A stretch of 64,000 nt of DNA from Hesseltinella vesiculosa (lineage: Eukaryota > Mucoromycota > Mucoromycetes > Mucorales > Cunninghamellaceae): NCBI GenBank assembly GCA_002104935.1, contig MCGT01000012.1:124001-188000 (forward strand), given 5' to 3'. The translations under genes were made by a program, and so were the position numbers. The notes under the pieces are model-generated. The model did not search any database. It had not been told where the DNA came from and saw nothing but the letters and a program-made list of their open reading frames with translations. Below are positions 19,944-31,163 of this stretch, in pieces; within the stretch, counting starts at the first letter, position 1; the number at the start of each line of letters is the position of its first letter.

Positions 19944-22900
19944 TTATTGGTCGGTGGAGGTGGGTCGTGGTGGGCAGAACAACGCTGGGCGAGGCAATCC
20001 TTGGAGGGCAGTCTTGCCAAGACGCAACATATTCCAAGCCGCAAGCTTGTCCCTGTCCCAGTTGATTTTACAGTGTTGGCACTGTAGAACCGACCACAAA
20101 GACATGCTTGCACCTCGCAGGAATGGGTCACCAACGGTCTTGTGTTCAAGGTCTTTTTCATCACACATTGGACAGACCTGTAAAAAAAATGAGATAGAAA
20201 AAAAAGGTCATTTTGCGCTTCATTTTTCCCTCTCCTCATGATTTACCTTGCTTGTGTTATATTCATTTGTTTTTGTAACAAGTAGTAACCCTTGCTTTTC
20301 CGCTATTTTGAGTGCTTTGTACACTTTTCCGGAGCGAGTGGACTTTTTCCCTCTACGGGTTTGCGCAAACAATGCACCACCATAGGCAATCACTGGAAGT
20401 TTGCAGCTATAAAAAAAGTTAGTCCAGGCATCACACCTTTTTTTGTGTAGTGCATACCTATCATAGTCTTCCTTTTGGTGTTTGTACTTGTTACCACCAT
20501 GGACGAAGTGGTTGACGACTTCTGCGCACATCTTCTTGTCCCCACAATAGTCCATGAACCGATGCAGGGTATAGTCATCAGCAAAATGTTCGGTGATATC
20601 ATCAAGGTGTTGGAATACATAGATGGTGCGCTGAATGAAGCGGTCAGTATGGCTAGTTTTTGCTGGAGGTATACGCGTGAGGATCTCCTCCATGCCAGAA
20701 TCTTTGAGCCAACGTTTTCGAATGCATGAGCGCCCATGTCGACCAGAGAGTGATAGCCATTCATTATTCGAGAATCGCATGTACCGACCATGCCAACCGT
20801 TGGTGCTGTTGCTGCTGTGTTCAGTGCCTGGGGCAGTGCGATCATTTCCCGGGAGGTGCTTGTCTTCTTGAGCAGATGTGTAAAGCTCACTATGTCCTGG
20901 ATCGACTCCATACAGCTGCATACGTTCTCGTGGTTCACCATGCAAGTCGTCCATTTCGAGATCAGGAAGTTCAATTTGGGGTGCGCGCTTGCCATAGATA
21001 AATTCCAATTGAAGCCCATCAGTGCGAACACGGTTGGAAAATACCAAGGAGGCAGGATCATCATCATCCTCTTCATCGCTACTATCGATTTCAGTCAATT
21101 GAGTATCGCTGCCAACGTCCTGGTGTGTTGTCTCGTCAGTAAAACTGCCTTGATCTGATGATCTGTCATGGTCGCCTTTGTCTTGATCACCATCGTCGAT
21201 TTCGCCCTCCGATGGGGTATTGTGAGCACCATCAGAACCGCCAGCAGGGTTGCCGATGTCATTAGCATCTCCATCAGTAACACTGCCACTATCATCTTCG
21301 GCATCACCGTTGTCAAGATCGGGATCAGCACCACCAGCGTCATCATCACTGTCGCTGTCAGGTTCAGTGAGCGTTGGATAATGCAAAAATGCGGTAGTAC
21401 TAAAAAAAAATCAGTCACGATTCCTGCCATCACAAGGTTCCTCAGTTACCATTTTCGAAGACGAGCCTTCTGAAAGTCCAGGTAGGTGAAAAAGAGAGTG
21501 GCATCGCGAGCAAGGCGGGTATAAGGATGAGTATTGACACCTGACGGCACAGTCACGTTTATACCGGCTTGCTTGAGAATTGACCGAAATGAGGAGGCAT
21601 CCAAAGTGATAAACCGGCGACGAAAGGACAGAGTCGGCACAAGGGAAAAGAGGGCTGTTGACTTGGATTGCCTCATGGTGGAGGAGGAGTAGCAAAGGTC
21701 TGCTGATATGTCAGTGCCAGCCAGTTTCGCCTTGGAGTTTGCCAACTTTACACGAAGGCCAAGGACGAGATCTGACAGCCAGGTCTTAAATTCTTCTGGT
21801 AGACTCCAGGGGATGTCAATTGGATTGTCCGGGTGCTCCAGCAATTGCATCATGCCCTTGAATACTCTTTGGCGACAGCGACGAGGCAGCACATGATAGT
21901 CCATGTTAGATGATAGTAAGAGCTTCATGGTGATTGTGTCCATTTGATCATGCACATCGTCATGCCCCATCTCAGATGGTTCCAGGTCGTTGCCTTGTTC
22001 CATTTCTTGCAATAGTCGGTAAAGTACTTGCAAATATGTTCCGGGGCTTGCAGTAAGTTCCTTCAGCGTAACTGGACTTGGACCAAAGTTCAGGGTTGAG
22101 ATAAATGTTGAGACGATCGTTCGCAAGAGATCAGGGCTATTTTCTGACAGTTGCTCAACGTTTTCTTGACGGGTGACAGTGTCGTAAATATTCTGGCATG
22201 CGTTCATAATATAACCGGACTTTGGCATTTCCTATGTCAAAAAAAAGTGAGCAACTCGCGCCTTCTTATTTTCTCTCTCTTTCTTACTGACCTGGCCTTC
22301 AGACAGCTGATCCTTGAGGGTGTTGACCAAGCGAAAGCGAATATACTTGATACACTTTTCTTCAAAACGTTCAGTCACAGCCAAGAGATTGATTTGGGCT
22401 AACTCATCCGCCATTTCAGAAATCATGTTACTAGCACCCTTGATCCAATATAGTTCGAAGCGGCAGTCACCCAAGAGAGACTGGTAATGGTGATACATTG
22501 CTGTAGGATCAGGTATGTTCGAGTTGGGGGAGGTCACAGCCTTGCCAGTCACCAGTTGGCAGATCCCATAGAAAAAATCTTTACAGAATACAGTATCGTT
22601 GACCACAGAACCCTCAGACATGACATGCAGAACATAATAGTTGAAGAACGACTGGGCGCAGATGGAGACATAGCGGATGTGATCGACCCATAGGAGGATG
22701 GTTTCTTGGACGTCCATCTTTGCTTGGCATTGGTCTTGGATATTGTTTTAGGCCATGTTAAGAGCATGACAAAGAGATATCTTGCGAACACGGGTTTTGA
22801 AATTGGTACCAAGCAAGAGAGACTGGAGATCCTTCAACTTGAATTTCTTGGCCCTTTTTTTCCCATCAGGGTTCTTCTGCTTTTCCTTGCGGGCCATGGA

Positions 22901-23241
22901 GCCAGCCTTACGTAGAAGCTTGCTGGCCCTTTTGAGCTGGGTTTTGGACTTTCGTTTGCCACCTTTAAAAGTAAATGTTAGAAACTGGCAATGTAGGGGC
23001 GCTCAATACTAACGGTTGAAAGGACAATCTGCTCGCTTGTGCCCTAATCCATGGCACAAAGTACACTTTAAACCTAATGGAAGAGAATGAGATCATGAAG
23101 CAACGCGTTTTAAAAAATAAACAAACAAGGTCAATAATAGGATTTACCTTTGAGAATGTAATATTTCCTCATTTTCAAGTTATACAGCCAAGTCTTATTT
23201 GCATCTATTCGTAATTGCCTTCTTCTTATATGACGCCCCAT
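19944..23241 (-). CDS. Fanzor-like (TnpB-family) putative RNA-guided nuclease, possibly interrupted
   Basis: Minus-strand exons 23241..23148, 23073..23014, 22962..22292, 22231..21450, 21399..20247 and 20177..19944 join in frame (997 codons plus stop). Start to end: a CCHC zinc knuckle (CTLCHGLGHKRADC, residues ~35-48), a Lys-rich segment, a helical middle region, a long acidic Asp/Ser linker (~548-650), then the nuclease core. That core has QLYGVDPGHSELYT (RuvC-I, Asp702), PVIAYGGALFAQ, TNEYNTSK with Glu915, a CPMC/CQHC zinc ribbon (Cys922, 925, 953, 956), and NWDRDKLAAWNML (RuvC-III, Asp963). These match TnpB and the eukaryotic Fanzor proteins. One in-frame TAA lies at 22748..22750 (codon 123) unless a 75-nt intron (22735..22809) is spliced. 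Two further calls are uncertain: exact start, and a 51-nt optional intron at 20407..20457. Confidence 0.82.
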
Positions 23242-23358
23242 TTTAAATGTAAATAAATGCTGAAGCAAGGTTGTAAAAAAAAAGTAAAGAAAAAGAACTC
23301 TTTGAACGCGCAGCACCCTTTTCAATAAACCCCGCTCGTTGTTTTTCTTGCCTCTGGC

Positions 23359-23392
<34 letters not shown>

Positions 23393-24412
23393 GCAAAGTC
23401 TGTAGGAAGGATTTGTTTATTTACTACCTTTTCAACCTTCAAGAATACAAGGAATAAGTGGGGCATGATACTTCCAGATCACGAGATGAAAAGTCAAACG
23501 ACGAATATCCAGTTTAGTAACTTGAACAGGTTTGAAGTGAAAAGTATTCATTTTTGTATTGATGATAAATATAACCCATTGAATGCGAACTTAAATGGAA
23601 AAGTACATGCAGCAACTGCTAATCTTCATGGTATTTTTGTACCTCGTTTCGTTGGTTTAATCGCGCTTCCCTACTTTAGTATTATCAATATTAAAGCGTT
23701 TTTAATTGGCTCACCATTTCGCATTTCCCGTGGTGGAGAAAAAAAAAAAAACTGTCCGCTTGAGCAGAATTGTCCAATCAGCTGACCCGTGGCCCTGCGC
23801 TCCGCCTAGGCAATTCTCAGCCTGTCATCGCTGTTCGTTTGTTCTTTTTTTTTTTGCATTTCTAATGACATCTGTTTTGTTTGAATAACGTGTATTGATC
23901 GGAGAGAATGAGTCATTGACTGTCTAAAAGTTTTTCAAAGGCTACAGGTTTTCTTGCCAGGTGATATTGCCGAGGAGGAACCAAGGCGGTCTAAAAACGG
24001 CGTAAGAAAACGTCATGGACGATAGCTCATTTTGGGGGCGCTTACGGGTGTGGTCAATTGCACTGTGTTCTGTACGTGTTCTGCATCTGTAACAAGTTAA
24101 ACGTGAGTGCAATCATAGACAGAAGGCTTTCAGGTCGTACCCAAGTGATGCATGTGCTGGCAGTGAAAATTAAATACAGGCTGAGATCGGATGGCAGCAG
24201 CCTTGACGGCTTTTTTTTATATATACCTTGAAACCAAATGGCTGGCTGATGCTGCTCTTTTGAAATTTAGGAGAGGAAGAAATGTTGCCCATTTTTTTTA
24301 CAGGAAGGACAAAGAAAATGGGTTGCAAGCAGATGGAGGAAGAAAAAAGGTACAGGGTGAAAAAAAAAAAAAGCTCCGAGCGATGGCCATTTTCGGCACA
24401 ACTTCAGTGTGT
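23242..24412. other. Spacer upstream of the Fanzor-like gene, with CT microsatellite
   Basis: 1171 bases between the Fanzor-like start and the 3' end of the TRIC gene. A (CT)n microsatellite of about 31 nt sits at 23360-23390. An AT-rich open frame spans 23339-23785, but it begins with translated microsatellite and has no recognisable domain. The left part presumably contains the Fanzor-like promoter. No inverted repeat matching the other side of that gene was found by eye. Confidence 0.5.
23360..23390. repeat. CT dinucleotide microsatellite
   Basis: An uninterrupted run of CT units about 120 bases upstream of the Fanzor-like start codon. Confidence 0.9.
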
Positions 24413-25282
24413 TTATTCGTCCTTTTCTTTTTCTTCCACAGGACGGGGAGCGGCGGTGGCATTTCTAGAGAGCTTGGTATTGTACATGAGGCCTAGGGTC
24501 ATGAAGATGGCAGCCCAAGCTTTGGCTTGTTCATCGGTGTTGATGTCGGTAGGCAGCCATTGGTATTTCAGGGCCATGTAGAGGGTGGTGGTCAAAGCAC
24601 TCAGCTTCATGTCGGGTGACATCTGCTGCAAGCATCGAGGTGTCACAAACGACCAATGCGGTTGCGCCAGCTGGAAGCTATCAAGCCAAAATCCGCCGCC
24701 ACAGCCGCCAAGGACGCCACAGATCCACTGGGCAAAGAATTTGCCTTGGCCCAGGGCATTGTCGGCCCCGTCGACACCAAAGCGCACCATGGTCATGATC
24801 CGGCCCAGAGCATCCGCCATAACAAACGCATATTCCACCAGGGGAAGTTGGCACAAGAAACGCATCAACGCATAAGCACCGTTATTCGAGAACATCAGCC
24901 AGTAGGACAAGCTGCAAGGAAGGGTGTGAGCCTGTGCGCATGATCAAAACGTGACCCAATTCTTCAAAGTCTGGCGACGTTACCTGTGGACGATCCAGAA
25001 CTCATTGTTTTTCAGGATACCCAGGGGTTCGCCACGAAGCAAGGCGATCGTACAACCGCCACCAGAAGCCATGACAATGGTGGCCAGGTAGCCTTGTAGC
25101 CAGCCGATCTGGGCTGCATTGGGGCCAAGGCTGTGCCGATACAGGTAGTTGATGTACAGGCCAAACATGATATCTAGGATTCGAAATGTGAACGGCTCAA
25201 TGTGGATGTTTGTATTTAGCAAATCAAACACCGTGTTGCTGACAAGGCCATTGACATGGCTGCCGAGTTCAATATAGGACAT
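24413..25282 (-). CDS. TRIC-type (TMEM38-like) intracellular cation channel
   Basis: Exons 25282..24984 and 24911..24413 give 265 aa. The membrane protein shows the two TRIC signature blocks: GGGCTIALLRGEPLGIL (glycine triplet plus GEP), and GVLGGCGGGFWLD followed by MSPDMKLSALTTTLYMALKY. Several hydrophobic helices match the seven-TM TRIC topology. TRIC channels are trimeric K+-permeable channels of ER/SR membranes that balance charge during calcium release; fungal members are little studied. The C-terminus is charged (RPVEEKEKDE). An ER location is inferred from the family. Confidence 0.83.
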
Positions 25283-25559
25283 GAAGAATCGTGAAGAAAA
25301 AAGAAAACAACAATAACAAAAAAAAAAAAAGGTGTGGATCTGTTTGTGAGACACTGGAGCAACGGGACAAAAAAAGGCCATGTGATTGGGTCAGCGTTTT
25401 GCCAAATCCAGCATTTCGGTTTGGAGGCCTGATTGACACTTTTTTTATATATTGCAAGAAGAAAAAGTAAAGAGGGGAATATGGTTTTAACCTTGGAAAA
25501 AAAAAAAAAAGGCAGAAAGGGTCTATCGTCGTCGGACCATCAACTTTGGTGTGGGCCAT

Positions 25560-26647
25560 TCACTGTTTGTGGTGATAGCGACGTTGCTCGGCTGCCTGTT
25601 GCCGAAGTTCCAAATAAAGGGCATCCTTCTGTAGTCGAGCTTTGGTCAAGCGGTCGCGAGCGCCTTGCAGTTTTGACAAATATTCGTTGCTGTAATTGAT
25701 ATTTTCCTAAGGTATGATATTCAAACAGTCAGTGGCGGAGCGTGCTACCAAAGTGGGGCGTTACCAAGAGTAAATCCTTGACGGTGCGCAGAAGTTCGGC
25801 GGGGTCCTCCTTCTTTTCTTCGTCGGTACCATTGGTGTCTTGGTTGGGGTGGTCGTTCAGATGAAGATCCAAGTACTGGGGGTCGTCTTCGTGCAAGATG
25901 GACGACAAGCGACACAGGATTTTGTTAAAGTTCTTTTCGCCCTCGATGAATTCCATGGCAGTGCCGGCCAGAGCATCGATTTGCCTGGATTTGAGAATGC
26001 GTCGTAGTGAAGGACGTTGGATGATATCCGTGGGGGTTTCGATAGGACTCAGAATTTCTAACAGCCAAAGAAGAGCTGGTGAGCTTCATTATTGTCGACT
26101 AAGGACAAGAGGTCAGGGGAAGCCTTTGGTTACCTTCAATGTTGATGTCTGTGTAAGGATCTTCTTCGTCGCTGGCTTCATCGACGGACCGCCGTTTTCG
26201 TTTTACGACAGTGTGCTTTTTGCCATCCTTGATCAGCTGGTTGGGTGAGCAAAAAAGGTGAATGGTCTGTGTTGTGAATTATGGACAACAAGTCTACCTC
26301 GGCTTCCTCGGTGATGGATTTTGTTGCGCGTAGCTTGTTTCCGCTGTGCTGTTCGTCGGATGTGGCCCATCGTTTCAGTAATGAGAGCAGAAAAAAAAAA
26401 GGTTAAGGATAATAGCATGGTCAGTGCATAGCTCTGTCCCATCCGATCAACATGTTGTTTTCCCTGCCGATCCATTCACTCCCTCTTTGCTGTAAACAAT
26501 CAAAAACATGGCAAAATAAAAAAGGATATGTTTGTAGCCTCGGTTATGAGGGACCAAGCCGACCTCTTGTTCACTATCGCTTTCTTGATCATTAATCCAG
26601 TGATGAGCTTTGGCTGGGGAATCGGCGACGGGTTTTGTTTCTGTCAT
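25560..26647 (-). CDS. RXT2: RXT2-like subunit of the Rpd3L histone deacetylase complex
   Basis: Minus-strand exons 26647..26564, 26348..26298, 26236..26134, 26057..25765 and 25706..25560 give 225 aa. The RXT2 N-terminal domain is recognisable: GNKLRATKSI, then a Lys/Arg-rich patch (VVKRKRR), then EDPYTDINIEEILSPIETP and RPSLRRILKSRQIDALAG, and EDDPQYLDL. Rxt2 is a scaffold subunit of the large Rpd3 deacetylase complex in the nucleus. The downstream exons are firm. The first exon is less so: its donor could be 26564 or 26555, both in frame, and intron 1 is about 210 nt with its acceptor far from the pyrimidine tract. Confidence 0.72.
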
Positions 26648-26788
26648 AACAAGCAGATTATCGTGGAAAGGAAAAGAGAAAAGAAATACTCAAGCGCTCC
26701 TGACTTTTTCACATTTTGCGGGACTTTTTTTTTCCAAACCTTTCTTCCCCTTCCATCTTTTTTTTTTTTTTTTTAATTAGCTTGAGCC

Positions 26789-28409
<1,621 letters not shown>

Positions 28410-29100
28410 CGTTCTCTTCGTTTCTGTACAATAATGGTTTTCCCCCCCTAACGTTCCATTTAATGCAATCACCCGCCTATTTCCTGCAAATAAATGAAAT
28501 ACCTGCAATTAGCCATCTTGCAAGGCTCATGCTTGAGCAAAAGATAAGCACAGGATCCCTGTGACTCCTGCGCATGGCAAAAAAAGAAAAGAAAAACCAC
28601 CATCGAAACAGCGCCCCTTCACGTGTCGATCGCCAACGAGAACCGGTAGCTGTCAGTCACCTGGCCGATACCAGGCACTCCTGAAACACCTGCTCGTATT
28701 TTATTTCCAACGCTCGATTTCCCTCGCTGGTGGTCCATGAGAGCACGGACTCTTGTTTACACCATTGATCACTTCACCAGCATTCAGCACCAAGCTCACG
28801 GGCATGCGTCGAAATGAGTCCACCGGTCTCCCTATCGTAGATTCTGCTCCATCCTTATTAAAGTTTTCGTTTCAGAAGGAAATTCTCAACAACCATGACC
28901 GGTGAACGACCGGCAGCGTACTGTAAACCCACCCCCAAACGTCCATGTACTAAAAGCATCTGAACTGGCCGAGATCGGTAAATGCATGTCCAGATGGTTT
29001 CCATCAATGACCTGGGCAAATCGACTTGGGGTTTTTCAGCGATGACATGGATACCGGTCGAGAAAAAAAAAAAAAAGAAACTACTTTTATTTCTGGCGGT
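28410..29100. other. Convergent spacer
   Basis: 691 bases between the RNF121-type and PKA 3' ends. Contains a CACGTG E-box at 28620..28625, of unknown meaning in a 3' spacer. No coding signal or RNA gene recognised. Confidence 0.45.
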
Positions 29101-30919
29101 TCAAAATGACAAGAAAAGATGGCGGTAAGGGTCGGTGAGACCAGCTGAGCCGTACTGTTCGTTTGTTTCTGGGTACTTGTCAAAATGGGATGCGTCGCCA
29201 TCGCCACGCAATCGCGGTACATATGGGGCTCGGACTTGCTTCATCAACAGTGACTGGAAATGGACGCCTTCAAACCACGGGTGCTGCTTGATATCCTCGG
29301 ACCCGCCCTTGAGATTACCGTAGCGTTTGGAGAGATCGGCTGTCAGCAATTTGCTGCACAGCGAGGTGGCAGCCTGGTCGAAATGTGGCGGGTACTGAAT
29401 CTTGCCTTCGAGGATCTTTTCAAACAGTTTTAGCTGATCATCATCGTAAAAAGGCGTTTGTCTAGTAAAAGAAAGGTCAGCCGCTGCTCACGCTCTTTTG
29501 ATCTTACCCAGCTAGCATTTCGTATATCAGCACACCCAGACTCCACCAGTCAACGGCCTAGTCAGAAAACACAAAAGGAATGGGTTCAATGACGGTACTT
29601 GGGGTAAAAAGGTAGCTTACCTTGCTGTAGCCTTTGGACTGGATGACTTCAGGAGCCAAGTAATCGGGCGTTCTAGTCCAAAAAAAAAAAAAAAAAAGCA
29701 ATGAGATCCAAGAACGCTGGTTCCTAAAAAAAATAGGCGTACCCACAGAGCGTCCAAGTGACGTCAGGTACATGCTTTGCAAAGCCAAAATCGATGATCT
29801 TGATGTTGCCGTGGTTGTCCAAAAGCAGGTTTTCAGGCTTGAGATCTCTATAGATGATGTCTTTGGAATGGAGGTACTCGATTGCCAAAAGGACTTGACC
29901 AGCATAAAACTTGGCGATGTTACTGGGGAAGCGCTAAAGAAGAGATGAGTCATGCAAATTTCATGCGATATTTGCTCACGTTGTCCGATAGGCAAAGCGT
30001 TAGCGTTGATATTTTACCTGCATGCGCCGTAAAACCGAAAACAGCTCACCGCCAGCGACATAGTCCATGACCACATAAAGATTCATATCATCTTGAAACG
30101 TGCCCCACCTGTAAATCATAAAATGAGTGGTGAACCTTCAAGCCTGCCTCCTTTTTTCTTTCTTAGATCCCCACTCCTTACATGTTGACCAAAAAAGGAT
30201 GGGCCACTGTTTCGAGGATATGCTTTTCATTGTTGGTGTGCTCGATCTGTTTAAGACGCACGACTTCTGACTTCTTCAATACCTTCATTGCATAATGACG
30301 TCCGTTGACACGTGACTGAATGAGATGCACTCTGCCGAACGAGCCTGTGCCTAGCGTGCGCATGATATGGAAATCAGCTATCTTGAGTTTAGGGCGGGAC
30401 TGGCGCTGTTCTAGCACGAGCTGGTCATTATACGTGAGGTGATCTTGTTGAGACGTTGGCAGGCTGGTATGTGGTGTCGACTGGTATTGATTTGGCATGG
30501 ACTGTGGTGTGGATGGCTTAACTAGATTGCCAAGAAAAAGAAAAAAAACATGAGTCTTACTTTCTTTTTGACAGTACCTTACATTGTTCTTGACCCGTTG
30601 GCGAAGGATCTTGAGAAATCAAAAAAAAAAAAAAAAAAAAAAAAAGGAGAAAACAGAACGAATGAGCCAGGTGGATTAGTTTGTATGAAGTGGTGGGGAA
30701 AGAGTACTTACTGTGAAGTGTGCGCTGAACTTTGGAGTCTCTATAGTCTTCCCAATGAAGAGGGCGTTTGTTGGTGGTGGTGGGGGTGGTGGTGGCATCG
30801 CAAAGCATGTGCATATGCATAGGAGACTGTTTGTCAGTTTCAGAGGGAGGGGTGGTGGAAAGAAGTGAAGATATGGAAGGGACAGTATGGGCCATGGGCT
30901 TGGATGCAGACGAATCCAT
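29101..30919 (-). CDS. cAMP-dependent protein kinase (PKA) catalytic subunit
   Basis: Exons 30919..30712, 30521..30182, 30108..30018, 29933..29743, 29672..29621, 29557..29508 and 29461..29101 give 430 aa. All AGC-kinase landmarks are present: GTGSFGRV glycine loop, [11 protein letters not shown] with the ATP lysine, [12 protein letters not shown] catalytic loop, [20 protein letters not shown] activation loop, and a C-terminal FLSF hydrophobic motif. The N-terminal ~110 residues are Ser/Thr/Pro/Gln-rich, as in fungal PKA isoforms. PKA transmits cAMP signals; in Mucorales it controls dimorphism and germination. Intron 1 is 190 nt and holds a long A run. The gene shares a 244-bp divergent promoter with squalene synthase. 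Confidence 0.96.
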
Positions 30920-31163
30920 GGTCAGTCTTTTTTTTATCTTTTGTCAAGAAAGAAAGAAAAAGGGAGCAAGTGGGAAAGAGAAGGTGGGGAGGTTATTTTG
31001 CAGTTGCGCACTGCCGGCCACCCACGCCGCGCGGAGTCCCAAATTTCATATTTGAATTTTAGGTTCCCTAGAAGCTTGTTTTTTGTTTCTTTTTTTTTTT
31101 TTTTTTTCAAACAATCGACCCCCATTCTGCCATTCTCGTTCCTTTCCTTTTCTTTTTGCATCC

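Noticed and set aside
23339..23785. 148-codon frame upstream of the Fanzor-like gene
   Set aside because: It starts by translating the CT microsatellite and has AT-driven composition without any motif or splice partner.
19610..24100. Terminal inverted repeats around the Fanzor-like gene
   Set aside because: I compared the two flanks by eye and found no convincing inverted pair; boundaries remain undefined.
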